Origin: Roseomonas populi | GTDB taxonomy: Bacteria > Pseudomonadota > Alphaproteobacteria > Acetobacterales > Acetobacteraceae | Assembly (NCBI RefSeq): GCF_024594815.1 | Contig: NZ_JANJOU010000013.1 | Coordinates: forward strand, 101,272 to 165,271 | Direction of reading: 5' to 3' | Length of the DNA stretch: 64,000 bases | Shown here: positions 35,247-44,163 of the stretch, piece after piece | How positions within the stretch are numbered: position 1 is the first letter of the stretch | Layout of the letters: the number at the start of each line of letters is the position of its first letter | Position numbers and translations under genes: made by a program | The notes under the pieces: model-generated | Databases searched by the model: none | Seen by the model: only the letters and a program-made list of their open reading frames with translations | What the model was told of the DNA's origin: nothing

Positions 35247-36845
35247 TCAGCCGGGGCGAAGGGCCAGCACCACGCCTTCCTCGGGGCCGAGCTGCAGCTC
35301 GGCCGGCACGGGCGCGGCCTCCCGGCCGGGATGGGTGGAGAGGAGGAGTTCGGCACCCGGCGCGTCCTGCGGCAGCGGCAGGCGCGCGGGCGCCTGGCCG
35401 AAGTTGAGCGCGACGAGGAGCCGGGCGCCGGCCTGCCGCCGCTCGAAGGCCAGAACCTCTCCTTCCACCTCGACGCCGACGTAGTCGCCCGTGCTCAGCG
35501 CGGCGTGGTCCCGTCGCAGGGCGATCAGGCGGCGATAGAGATGCAGCAGGGAGGCCGGATCGGCGGACAGGGCGGCGACGTTCCGCGCGGCGTGGTCGTC
35601 GTTCAGCGGCAGCCAGGGCTCGCCGGTGGTGAAGCCGCCATTCCTCCCGGCATTCCAGGGCATCGGCGTGCGGGCCGGGTCCCGACCGAGGCCGAGGCCC
35701 GGCTCGTTCCGCTCCCACGGGTCCTGCGCGCGGTCGGGCGGGATGGTCACGTTCTCCAGCCCCAGCTCGTCGCCGTAGTAGAGGGTGGGCGTGCCGCGCA
35801 GTGTCAGCAGCAGCATCGCGGCCAGCCGGGCCCCGCCCGGGCCGACGCGGGACGCGATGCGCTTCTGGTCGTGGTTGCCCAGCACCCAATTCGGCCAGCC
35901 GCCCGGCGGCAGCGCGGCCTCGTACTCCGCGACGATGCGGGCGATCTGCACGGCGTTCCAGGCGGCGAAGATGAGCTGGAAGTTGAAGGGCAGGTGCGCG
36001 CCCTTCATGTCCCGGCCGTAATAGGCCATCAGCCGTTCCAGCGGCAGGTAGATCTCGCCGATCAGCACGCGGCCGTCATACTCGTCGAGGACGGCGCGCA
36101 TCTCCTCCACAACTTCCAGCGTCTCCGGCCGGTCGGCGGAATAGACCTGCAGGAGCTGGTTGATGCTCGCGTGGTGCGGCTCCCAGGCGGGGTTGGGCGG
36201 GTTGTCCCGGAATTCCTCGTCCTTCACCAGCAGCCAGATGACATCCACGCGGAAGCCGTCCACGCCGCGGTCCAGCCAGAAGCGCAGCGCGTCGTACATG
36301 GCCTGGCGCACCGCGGGGTTGCGCCAGTTCAGGTCGGGCTGCTCCTTCAGGAAACTGTGGAAGTAGTACTGGCCGGTGGCCTCGTCGTACTCCCAGCCGC
36401 TGCCGCCGAAATTCGCCAGCCAGTTGTTCGGCGGGCCGCCGCCCGGTCCCGGATCACGCCAGATGTACCAGTCGCGGTAGGCGCTGTCGCGCGAGGCGCG
36501 GCTCTCGAGGAACCAGGGGTGCCGGTCCGAGGTGTGGTTCGGCACGAAGTCCAGGATCACCTTCAGGCCGCGCGCATGCGCCTCCGCCAGCAGGCGGTCG
36601 AAGTCGTCGATCGTGCCGAAGATCGGGTCCACGCCGCAGTAGTCGGCGATGTCGTAGCCGAAGTCGGCCATGGGGGACGGGAAAATGGGCGAGATCCACA
36701 CCGCGTCCACGCCCAGCCAGACCAGGTGGTCCAGCCGCCGCCGGATTCCCTCGAGATCGCCGATGCCGTCCCCGTTGCTGTCCTGAAAGGAGCGCGGATA
36801 GATCTGGTAGACGATACCGTGCTGCCACCAGAGGGTGTCGGACAT
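35247..36845 (-). CDS. GH13 alpha-glucosidase (oligo-1,6-glucosidase/trehalose-type)
   Basis: A 532-residue GH13 enzyme that hydrolyses or transfers alpha-glucosyl units of small oligosaccharides. It starts MSDTLWWQHGIVYQIYPRSF and has region I DFVPNHTS, region II DGFRVDVIW (nucleophile Asp), region III LIGEIYLP (acid/base Glu) and region IV LGNHDQKR. GGAGGT lies 6 nt before the ATG. A C-terminal all-beta domain begins near residue 445. No signal peptide, so it is cytoplasmic. A second, diverged GH13 copy lies immediately upstream in the same direction. Exact specificity (sucrose, isomaltose, kojibiose, maltose) is not decidable here. Confidence 0.94.
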   Translation of the reverse strand: MSDTLWWQHGIVYQIYPRSFQDSNGDGIGDLEGIRRRLDHLVWLGVDAVWISPIFPSPMADFGYDIADYCGVDPIFGTIDDFDRLLAEAHARGLKVILDFVPNHTSDRHPWFLESRASRDSAYRDWYIWRDPGPGGGPPNNWLANFGGSGWEYDEATGQYYFHSFLKEQPDLNWRNPAVRQAMYDALRFWLDRGVDGFRVDVIWLLVKDEEFRDNPPNPAWEPHHASINQLLQVYSADRPETLEVVEEMRAVLDEYDGRVLIGEIYLPLERLMAYYGRDMKGAHLPFNFQLIFAAWNAVQIARIVAEYEAALPPGGWPNWVLGNHDQKRIASRVGPGGARLAAMLLLTLRGTPTLYYGDELGLENVTIPPDRAQDPWERNEPGLGLGRDPARTPMPWNAGRNGGFTTGEPWLPLNDDHAARNVAALSADPASLLHLYRRLIALRRDHAALSTGDYVGVEVEGEVLAFERRQAGARLLVALNFGQAPARLPLPQDAPGAELLLSTHPGREAAPVPAELQLGPEEGVVLALRPG

Positions 36846-36961
36846 GCGGGACCTCCGATGGGCCACGCGGGTCCCCCCGGCGCCGCCCGCGTGACGAGGT
36901 GCCGGGGACTCCCCGGCCCGCGGAAGAACCCACGGGCGTTGAGGGGGTTTCGGGCGGCGGA

Positions 36962-38569
36962 TCAGCCGAGCGCGAGCACCAGCCCTTCGTCGGGGCGGAG
37001 CTGAAGCGCGCCGGAGCACGCCTCGCCCGCGCGGTCCAGATGCGTCGAGAGCAGGACGCGGCCGCGATCTCCCAGAGAAAACGACGCGGCCTCCGCGCCG
37101 AGGTTCAGCGCGACGAGCACGCCCTGCCCGCCCGCACGGCGCCGGAAGGCCAGCACGTCGCCTTCGCTCCGCAGCGGCTCGCAGCCGTTCCCACGAAGGG
37201 CCGTGCGCTCCCGCCGCAGCGCGATCAGAGCGCGATAGAGCGCGAGGATGGAGCGGGGGTCGTCGCGCTGGGTGGCGACATTCACCGTCTCCACGTCCGG
37301 CCCGATGGGCAGCCAGGGCTCGCCGGTGGTGAAGCCGGCTTTCGGGCCGGAATCCCAGCGCATGGGCGTCCGCTCCGGGTCGCGGCTCAGGTCGTAGCCG
37401 GGCACGAGCTTCTCGAAGGGGTCCTGCCCCCGGTCCGCCGGGATCTCCACGTTCGGCATCCCGATCTCGTCGCCCGCATAGAAGATCGCCGTGCCGGGCA
37501 GGGTCATGTGCAGCATCGCCGCCACCCGGGCCTGGGCGGGGCCGACGCAGCCGGCGATCCGCCGCTTGTCGTGGCCGCCGAGGGCCCAGCAGGGCCAGCC
37601 ATGGGGCGGGACGATGTTCAGGTACTCGTCGATCGCGGCCGCGAGGCTCCTCGCGTCCCAGGGCGTGTCCAGCAAGCGGAAGTTCAGCGGGAAGTGCAGC
37701 GCGGGGCGGTCGCGGCCGCCGTAGAAGCGCGTCGCGCGGTCGGTGGAGACGTCGGCCTCGCCCATCAGCAAGCGTTCCGGGAATTCATCCAGCGCCTCCC
37801 GCAGCCCGACGATGCAGTCGATCGCCTCGGGCCGGGAATCGGTGAAGACGCGCTTCTGCCGCTCCGGCGGCGGCGTGGAATCGCCGGCATCGGGCTTCGG
37901 CGGGTCGTCTCGCAGCAGCGCGTCCTCGATCAGGACGCCGGTGGCGTCCAGGCGGAAGCCGTCCGCGCCGCGGCGAAGCCAGAAGCGTAGCACCTCCGCC
38001 ATCGCCTCCCGCACGGCGGGGTTGCGCCAGTTCAGGTCGGGCTGCGCCTCGTGGAAGGCGTGGTAGTAGTACTGGCCCGTGCCCTCATCGAGTTTCCAGG
38101 CGCTGCCGCCGAAGCGGCTGAGCCAATTGTTCGGCGGGCCGCCATCCCTCGCCGGATCGGCCCAGACGTACCAGTCGCGCCGAGGATTGCCGCGGGAGGC
38201 GCGGCTTTCAGCGAACCAGGGATGCCGGTCCGAGCTATGATTGGGCACGCAGTCGAGGATCAGCCGGATCCCTGCCTCGCGCATCGCGGAGAGCAGCCGG
38301 TCGAAGTCCTCCATCGTGCCGAAGCGGGGATCGATGCCCGTGTAGTCGGAGACGTCGTAGCCGCCATCGACCATCGGCGAGGGATAGACCGGCGAGAGCC
38401 AGACGGCCCCGACGCCGAGCCAGGAGAGATGGCCCAGGCGGGACAGGATCCCCGGCAGGTCGCCCATGCCGTCCCCGTCCGTATCCTGGTAGGACTGCGG
38501 GTAGACCTGGCAGATGACGGCGTGGCGCCACCACTCGGGCCCGCCCTCGTAGCGGTATCCGCTGCTCAA
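36962..38569 (-). CDS. GH13 alpha-glucosidase paralogue
   Basis: A 535-residue GH13 protein parallel in layout to its downstream neighbour. EWWRHAVICQVYPQSYQDTD opens the barrel; region I is DCVPNHSS, region II DGFRLDATG, region III LLMGEADVS. Region IV reads LGGHDKRR, with Gly replacing the Asn that usually precedes His-Asp, while the catalytic His-Asp pair is kept. The start is uncertain: a TTG giving LSSGYRYEGGPEWW is used because no ATG lies near and the longer frame runs through non-coding-like sequence. Probably cytoplasmic. The pair likely arose by old duplication and may divide linkage specificities. Confidence 0.9.
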   Translation of the reverse strand: MSSGYRYEGGPEWWRHAVICQVYPQSYQDTDGDGMGDLPGILSRLGHLSWLGVGAVWLSPVYPSPMVDGGYDVSDYTGIDPRFGTMEDFDRLLSAMREAGIRLILDCVPNHSSDRHPWFAESRASRGNPRRDWYVWADPARDGGPPNNWLSRFGGSAWKLDEGTGQYYYHAFHEAQPDLNWRNPAVREAMAEVLRFWLRRGADGFRLDATGVLIEDALLRDDPPKPDAGDSTPPPERQKRVFTDSRPEAIDCIVGLREALDEFPERLLMGEADVSTDRATRFYGGRDRPALHFPLNFRLLDTPWDARSLAAAIDEYLNIVPPHGWPCWALGGHDKRRIAGCVGPAQARVAAMLHMTLPGTAIFYAGDEIGMPNVEIPADRGQDPFEKLVPGYDLSRDPERTPMRWDSGPKAGFTTGEPWLPIGPDVETVNVATQRDDPRSILALYRALIALRRERTALRGNGCEPLRSEGDVLAFRRRAGGQGVLVALNLGAEAASFSLGDRGRVLLSTHLDRAGEACSGALQLRPDEGLVLALG

Positions 38570-38780
38570 CGCGCGCCCCCGGGATGCTGGAGCGCCGGAT
38601 TTGCGGAGGCTCCGCCGGTGCGCCACCCCGGAAGCGGGATGGCTATGTTGCCGGGAAAGGTTCGGTCGTTCCCCACCATGTCCCCCAGTTCGCGCGCGAC
38701 TCGGATTGCATCCGCGGCAGCCGCGCATGGGGGAGGCCGAAGCTTCCGGCAACAACATAGGGCACGCGGCAAGACCGCGT

Positions 38781-39308
38781 TCAGGACCAGAACAGCAGGA
38801 ATACGGCCGCGCCGATGCCCAGCGGCAGGAAGGGGCTGACGCGGGTGAAGAGGAGCAGCGCGGTAGAGCCGGCGGCGACCGCCCAGGCGAGCCACTCGCC
38901 CTCCGCCGCGCGCAGCACTGTGGCGGAGGCGGCGAGGATCATGCCGGCCGCGACCGGCGCCAGCCCCGTCTCCACCACGCGTTGCCACGCCGCGCCGCGG
39001 TGCCGCGCCCATACCCGCGCGAGGCTGTAGACCAGCAGCGAGGAGGGCAGGAAAATTCCCACGGAGGCGAGCAGCGCCCCTGCCCATCCCGCCGCCTGCC
39101 AGCCGACGAGGGTGGCGAGCAACGAGCCCGGCCCGGGCGTGAGGCGTGACAGGGCGAAGAGGTCCAGGAACTGCGCGTCCGTCATCCAGCCCTGCACCGC
39201 CACGGCCTGGCGGTGCACGTCGGCGATGATGCTCTGCCCGCCGCCGATGGTGAGGAAGGAGAGCGGGACGAAGACCTTGAGGATCTGCCAGAGACGGTAG
39301 AGCAGCAC
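38781..39308 (-). CDS. Chromate transporter ChrA-family, second half-size subunit
   Basis: A 175-residue membrane protein of the CHR family, a single CHR domain with five or six helices. FVPLSFLTIGGGQSIIADVH (the GGG-motif segment), FLDLFALSRLTPGPGSLLAT and LASVGIFLPSSLLVY are family signatures. The start is a GTG directly after the TAG of the upstream subunit, with GGAGGGGGG before it. Short-chain CHR proteins work as heteromeric pairs that export chromate or related oxyanions; a resistance role is known only for some members. Confidence 0.88.
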   Translation of the reverse strand: MLLYRLWQILKVFVPLSFLTIGGGQSIIADVHRQAVAVQGWMTDAQFLDLFALSRLTPGPGSLLATLVGWQAAGWAGALLASVGIFLPSSLLVYSLARVWARHRGAAWQRVVETGLAPVAAGMILAASATVLRAAEGEWLAWAVAAGSTALLLFTRVSPFLPLGIGAAVFLLFWS

Positions 39309-39899
39309 CTAGCGCCCCCCTCCGCCCGCACCGCGCAGGCGATACCAGGTGGCCGCCAGGCTGACCGGCGCCATCACCAGCACCACCGCCAGCAGCGGCA
39401 GGCGCAGGAAGAACAGGGCACAGAAGGTGGCCAGCAGGATCAGCGCCGGCACGGGCGAGACGGCGGCCCGCCGCGCCGCGCGGACGCCCATCTGGAGCGA
39501 GAGCCCGACCGCCGCGGCCGCGATGCCGCTGAGGATGACGTGGGTGAGGTGGTAGTGCGCGACCTCCGCGAAGAGGGCGGCGGCCAGGATGGCGACGAAC
39601 ATGGCCGGCACCACCATGCCGAGCGCGCTGACCAGCGCGCCCGCGCTCCCGCCCAGGCGGTAGCCGATCCAGATGGAGAGGTTGACCACGTTCACGCCGG
39701 GAAAGGCCTGGGCCAGCGACAGGCCGGCAAGGAACTCGCCTTCCTCCACCCAACGGCGGCGCTGGACGAACTCCCGCATCATCCAGCCGCTGAGGCCGCC
39801 GCCGAAGCTCGTCAGGCCGATCTTGGTGAAGGCGAGGAAGAGCTGCATCAGGCCCGGGGAGGCCGGGGCGCCGGTCACGCCGGCGGATTCTTGGGCCAT
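39309..39899 (-). CDS. Chromate transporter ChrA-family, first half-size subunit
   Basis: A 196-residue CHR-domain protein. LFLAFTKIGLTSFGGGLSGW contains the FGGG motif; GEFLAGLSLAQAFPGVNVVN and ALVSALGMVVPAMFVAILAA follow. It is the partner of the abutting gene (stop and start adjacent), so the two halves are surely co-translated. The ATG used gives MAQESAGVTGAP; a TTG 30 nt upstream is possible but has no advantage. No chrB-type regulator is nearby, so chromate resistance is uncertain. Confidence 0.88.
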   Translation of the reverse strand: MAQESAGVTGAPASPGLMQLFLAFTKIGLTSFGGGLSGWMMREFVQRRRWVEEGEFLAGLSLAQAFPGVNVVNLSIWIGYRLGGSAGALVSALGMVVPAMFVAILAAALFAEVAHYHLTHVILSGIAAAAVGLSLQMGVRAARRAAVSPVPALILLATFCALFFLRLPLLAVVLVMAPVSLAATWYRLRGAGGGGR

Positions 39900-39969
39900 G
39901 TCCGCTCTGCCGCAGATGCCATGGCCCAAGCCTTAGGCCCTTGCCGGGCTTCCCACAATGCGGGCCGCC

Positions 39970-40809
39970 TCAGGCGGCCGCGCGGATGGTCCGCTCGATC
40001 GCCTCCGCCACCGAGGCGGCGTTCTGGCGCAGGAACTCGCGCCCCTTCTCCGCCGTGGCGGCCGCCGGATCGCCAAAATACCCCATGGGCGTGACCTTCA
40101 GCGCGTGCTTGCCGCCCTTCCGCCAGACCTTCAGGTCCTCCATCCCCAGGTTGGTGGGCTTGAGGCCCGGGATCAGCCCGCAGCGGCAGGCCTCCATGCA
40201 CTCGTGCAGCAGGACTGAGGTCTCCGATTCCCCGGCATGGATGTCGAGGTTATCAGGGGTGCCGCTGGATGCCTTGCCGTAGGTGACGAGGCGCGGATCG
40301 GCCGGGTCCAGTTCCAGCCGGTCCCGCATCACGGGGGCGAGGACGAAGTGCCCCTCGATCGTCTCCGGGCCGCAGCCCGCCACGATGCCGTCGTAGATCG
40401 TGCGGTTGTGCTGCGCGTCGCCGTGGCCGGAGAGGCAGAAGATGCGGCGGAAGCCGTCGCCGCCCAGGGACGCGAAGACATCCTTCATCAGCTCGATCAT
40501 CACGGGCGCGCGCACCTTGATGCTGCCGGGGAAGCTGCTGCTGACGGCGTTGATGCCCCAGTAGAAGGGCGGGGCGATGATGCTCTCGATCCCCCGCTCC
40601 GCCAGCAGCGCCTTCGCCTGCCGCAGCACGGCCATCGGCACGTAGACATCGGTGGCGAGCGGCAGGTGTGGGCCGTGCTGCTCGATCACGCCCAGCGCCC
40701 AGAGGACGACGGCGCCGCGCTCCGCCGCCTCCGCCACCTCCGGATAGGTCATATCGGCCATGGTGTCGGTGAAGACGGAGTAGCCCGCGCCGTTCCGATC
40801 CGCGCTCAT
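39970..40809 (-). CDS. Creatininase-family metal-dependent amidohydrolase
   Basis: A 279-residue protein with all metal-site segments of the creatininase family: VIEQHGPHLPLATDVYV (Glu, His, Asp), CLSGHGDAQHN (His), and IHAGESETSVLLH (His/Glu). The family opens cyclic amides or cleaves peptide-like bonds (creatinine, formylated pterin-type substrates, mycofactocin precursor). AGGA lies 5 nt before the ATG. It is 28 nt downstream of a family 5 substrate-binding protein gene and probably in its operon, which hints at a small imported peptide or heterocycle as substrate. The exact reaction is unknown. Confidence 0.85.
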   Translation of the reverse strand: MSADRNGAGYSVFTDTMADMTYPEVAEAAERGAVVLWALGVIEQHGPHLPLATDVYVPMAVLRQAKALLAERGIESIIAPPFYWGINAVSSSFPGSIKVRAPVMIELMKDVFASLGGDGFRRIFCLSGHGDAQHNRTIYDGIVAGCGPETIEGHFVLAPVMRDRLELDPADPRLVTYGKASSGTPDNLDIHAGESETSVLLHECMEACRCGLIPGLKPTNLGMEDLKVWRKGGKHALKVTPMGYFGDPAAATAEKGREFLRQNAASVAEAIERTIRAAA

Positions 40810-40837
40810 GCGTTCCTGCACCCTTCGATCGCGGGGA

Positions 40838-42427
40838 TCACGCCCGCTTCATGTTCCAGAAGAGCGGCATGCCCGGCACGCGCCCTTCCAGGTTCCGCTT
40901 CATCACCGTGTTGGAGCGGAAGGCGCCGAGGGGCACGAAGAGCACCTCCTCCAGCGCCACGGTCTGCATCCGCCCGGCCACCGCCTTTCGCGCCTCTTCG
41001 TCCGGCGCGCGGAACCACTCGTCGCGCAGGGCTTCCAGCTTCGCCGAAGTGGGCCACCCATTCGCGCCGGCCAGGCCGTTGCCGCGCAGCACGGCGTTGG
41101 CGCCGGGGTCGAACAGGTCCAGGCCGGGGAAGAAGGTGGCGTAGCTGGACCAGCCGCCCTTCTCCAGCGGCTCCCGGTTCGTGGTGCGCTGGAGGATGCT
41201 GCCCCAGTCCGTCGAAACAAAATCGAGGTTCAGGCCGATGCCCCGGAACAGCTCCCCCGCCACCTGGCCCAGCGCGGCCTGGGCACCGACATCCATGGCC
41301 ACCAGCAGGCGCGCCGGCTCGTTGTTGTAGCCGCCCTCCTTCAGCAGGGCCTTGGCGCGATCGGTGCTGCGCGGCGCCAGGATCGGTTCCAGCCCCACCC
41401 GCGTGGCATAGGGCGAGCCGGGTGTGACGATGCCGGCATCGCTGACGTAGCGCTGCGGGTCGGGCCCGATCACCGCCGACATGAAGGAGGCCTGGTCCAC
41501 CGCGGCCAGCAGCGCCTGTCGTACCTTCACGTTGTTGAAGGGTGGGTGCGGGTGGTTCAGCCGCAGGTAGGCCGGGCGCATGATCAGTTCCAGCGGCTCG
41601 ATCCGCAGGGCGTTGCTGCGCGCCAGCATCCGTTCCAGGTCCGGCTCCGGCGCCTCCAGCCAGTCCTGTTCCCCGGACTGGATGGCGGCGGCGCCGGTGG
41701 ATGCGTCGGGGATCACCGTCCACTCCACGCGGTCGAACCAGACCTGCTTCGGGCCGGCCACGAGGCTCGGCGTGCCGGTCGGCGTGGGCTTGTAGCCGGC
41801 AAAGCGCTCATAGGCGAAGAAGCTGCCGGGGTTCATCTCGTCCGCCTTGAAGCGGAAGGGGCCGGAGCCCACGACCTCGCGCACCTGCTGGAAGGCGTCC
41901 GTCCTCGCCAGGCGCTCCGGCATGATGAAGGGGATCGGCGCGCCGACATGCCCCAGCGCGTGGGGCAGCAGGGGAAAAGGCTCCTTCAGGCGGAAGCGGA
42001 TGCGGCGGTCGTCCAGCGCGGAGAGCTCGTCCGTGAAGTCCATCAGCTTGCCGCCGATGGCGGCGCGCCGGGCCCAGCGCCGGATGCTCGCCACCGCGTC
42101 GGCCGCGCGCACCGGCTCGCCGTCGTGGAAGGTCAGCCCGGGGCGAAGAGTGATGGTGACGGTCCTCCCGCCATCCTCCAGTACGTGCCCCTCGGCCATC
42201 TGCGGCTGGGGCTTATAGTTCGCGTCCATGCCGTAGAGGGTGTCGAAGACCATGTAGCCGTGATTCCGCACCACGGCGGCGGGGGTCCAGATCGGGTCCA
42301 CGCTGAACAGGTTGCTGTGGGGCACGAACTTCAGCGTGCGGGCGGCGGCCTGGGCGTGGACGGCGGGAGCGTAGGCCGTCGCGGCGCCCGCCAGGGCCAG
42401 CTTCAGGGCATCGCGTCGTCCGAGCAT
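40838..42427 (-). CDS. ABC transporter substrate-binding protein, family 5 (peptide/nickel type)
   Basis: A 529-residue periplasmic SBP_bac_5 protein. MLGRRDALKLALAGAATAYA is a Tat-like signal. TLKFVPHSNLFSVDPIWTPA, LRPGLTFHDGEPVRAADAVA and GSGPFRFKADEMNPG are family 5 hallmarks, and AYLRLNHPHPPFNNVKVRQA is the conserved dimer/lobe segment. Permease and ATPase genes are not adjacent, so it must use subunits encoded elsewhere. It is divergent from the PaoABC-like operon, with 231 bp between them, and upstream of the creatininase-family gene. Confidence 0.9.
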   Translation of the reverse strand: MLGRRDALKLALAGAATAYAPAVHAQAAARTLKFVPHSNLFSVDPIWTPAAVVRNHGYMVFDTLYGMDANYKPQPQMAEGHVLEDGGRTVTITLRPGLTFHDGEPVRAADAVASIRRWARRAAIGGKLMDFTDELSALDDRRIRFRLKEPFPLLPHALGHVGAPIPFIMPERLARTDAFQQVREVVGSGPFRFKADEMNPGSFFAYERFAGYKPTPTGTPSLVAGPKQVWFDRVEWTVIPDASTGAAAIQSGEQDWLEAPEPDLERMLARSNALRIEPLELIMRPAYLRLNHPHPPFNNVKVRQALLAAVDQASFMSAVIGPDPQRYVSDAGIVTPGSPYATRVGLEPILAPRSTDRAKALLKEGGYNNEPARLLVAMDVGAQAALGQVAGELFRGIGLNLDFVSTDWGSILQRTTNREPLEKGGWSSYATFFPGLDLFDPGANAVLRGNGLAGANGWPTSAKLEALRDEWFRAPDEEARKAVAGRMQTVALEEVLFVPLGAFRSNTVMKRNLEGRVPGMPLFWNMKRA

Positions 42428-42658
42428 CGTGGAACCCCTCTCCGCACCAGCGCGGCGTCATTGTTCGTTCACGGAAGCGGGGCCGGTAGCCGAGAAGGCG
42501 AGAAGTGGCATCGAAAACTCTTATCGGGGTGGGCGCCTGCCCCTCACGGAAGGGTGACAGGGCGGCGGAAGCCGCTTCGCCGGACGGAACGCGTTAGGCC
42601 GGGAGCGAACAAGGCCAGGGGCCGCCCCCCTGCCCCAGCAAGAGGCACCGGAGCGGCC

Positions 42659-43129
42659 ATGGACATTACCCTGAAGGTGAACGGCACCGAGCGGCGCTTG
42701 GCTGCCGATGTCCGGACCACACTGCTGGACGCCCTGCGCGAGCACCTGGACCTGACAGGCACGAAGAAGGGCTGCGACCTCGGCCAGTGCGGCGCCTGCA
42801 CGGTGCTGATGGACGGGCGGCGCGTGCTGTCCTGCTTCACCCTGGCCGTGGCGGCGCAGGGGGCGGAGATCACGACGATCGAGGGGCTGGCGGAAGGGGA
42901 CGGGCCGCTGCACCCCATGCAGCAGGCCTTTCTGGAGCAGGACGCCTACCAGTGCGGCTACTGCACCCCCGGCCAGATCCTCTCCGCCATCGCCTGCGTG
43001 GAAGAGGGGCATGCGAGGACGGATGACGAGATCCGGGAGTACATGAGCGGCAATCTCTGCCGCTGCGCCGCCTATCCGAAGATCGTCGAGGCCATTAAGC
43101 AGGCCCGGCCGCAGATGGAGCGCGCCTGA
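42659..43129 (+). CDS. PaoA/YagT-like [2Fe-2S] subunit of a molybdenum oxidoreductase
   Basis: A 156-residue electron-transfer subunit with both clusters: plant-type ligands C39, C44, C47, C59 and the helical-bundle ligands C99, C102, C134, C136. It passes electrons from the molybdenum site to FAD. It has GGAG before the ATG and no Tat leader, unlike E. coli PaoA, so the enzyme should be cytoplasmic. Its stop is one base from the FAD subunit start, making it the first gene of a three-gene operon. Confidence 0.93.
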   Translation: MDITLKVNGTERRLAADVRTTLLDALREHLDLTGTKKGCDLGQCGACTVLMDGRRVLSCFTLAVAAQGAEITTIEGLAEGDGPLHPMQQAFLEQDAYQCGYCTPGQILSAIACVEEGHARTDDEIREYMSGNLCRCAAYPKIVEAIKQARPQMERA

Positions 43130-43130
43130 G

Positions 43131-44159
43131 ATGCGGCCCTTCACCTATGAGCAGCCCGGCGCCACGCCGGAGGCACTGCACGCGGCCGCCGGGCACGCCG
43201 CCCCGCCCGGCGAGGGCCGCATCCGCGCCCCCGCGCAGTACCTGGCCGGCGGGACCAACCTGCTGGACCTGATGAAGATCGGGGTGGCCCACCCCGCTGC
43301 CCTGATCAACATCGGGGCGCTGCGGGCGGAGCACGGGCGCATCGAGGCGGATGCCGGGGGGCTGACGCTCGGCGCCCTCGCCCGCATGGCGGAGGCGCAG
43401 GAGCATCCCGCGATCCTGCGGGACTACCCGGTGATCGCGCAGACCTTGCAGCTGGCAGCCAACCAGCAGTTGCGGAACATGGCCAGCCTGGGCGGCAATG
43501 TCCTGCAGCGCACGCGCTGCAACTACTTCCGCGACCCGAGCTGGCGCGCCTGCAACAAGCGCGATCCCGGCACAGGCTGCGCGGCGCTGGAGGGCAACAA
43601 CCGCCATCTGGCCGTGCTGGGCGTCAGCGAGCACTGCATCGCGCACTATCCCGGCGACTTCGCCAACGCCCTGGCGGCACTGGGCGCCGATGTGTCGATC
43701 CTGGCCGTGGACGGCACCGCGCGCCGCATCCCCTTCGAGGAACTGCACCGCCTGCCCGGCGACACGCCGCATATCGAGACGGTGCTGCAACCGGGCGAGC
43801 TGATCACCGCCTTCCACGTCCCCGCCGGCCCCTGGACCCGCCGGTCCCTCTACGTGAAGGTGCGGGACCGGGAGTCCTTCGCCTTCGCCATAGCCTCAGC
43901 CGCAGTCGCGCTGCACATCGAGGGCGGCGAGGTGCGGGAGGCGCGGATCGGCCTGGGCGGGCTGGCAGCCAAGCCCTGGCGCGCGCGGGAGGCCGAGGCC
44001 GCCCTGCGCGGACGCCCCCTGACCGAGAAGACGGCGGAGGAGGCGGCGGAGGCCGCCTTCCGCGGCGCCGTCACCCACAGCGAGAACGGCTTCAAGCCGG
44101 AGCTGGGCCGCCGCACCCTGGTGCGCGCCCTGCTGCAAGCCGCCGCGATGGAGGCCTGA
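43131..44159 (+). CDS. PaoB/YagS-like FAD subunit with [4Fe-4S] insert
   Basis: A 342-residue FAD-binding subunit of the xanthine dehydrogenase superfamily. FAD motifs are YLAGGTNLLDLMKIG and NMASLGGNVLQRTRC. An insertion carries exactly four cysteines (C130, C141, C150, C169; RCNYFRDPSWRACNKR, GTGC, EHC), the [4Fe-4S] site known from PaoB and 4-hydroxybenzoyl-CoA reductase. The CO-dehydrogenase-type C-terminal domain starts near residue 225. Operon position and this cluster place the complex in the PaoABC aldehyde oxidoreductase group. Confidence 0.93.
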   Translation: MRPFTYEQPGATPEALHAAAGHAAPPGEGRIRAPAQYLAGGTNLLDLMKIGVAHPAALINIGALRAEHGRIEADAGGLTLGALARMAEAQEHPAILRDYPVIAQTLQLAANQQLRNMASLGGNVLQRTRCNYFRDPSWRACNKRDPGTGCAALEGNNRHLAVLGVSEHCIAHYPGDFANALAALGADVSILAVDGTARRIPFEELHRLPGDTPHIETVLQPGELITAFHVPAGPWTRRSLYVKVRDRESFAFAIASAAVALHIEGGEVREARIGLGGLAAKPWRAREAEAALRGRPLTEKTAEEAAEAAFRGAVTHSENGFKPELGRRTLVRALLQAAAMEA

Positions 44160-44163
44160 TCCC

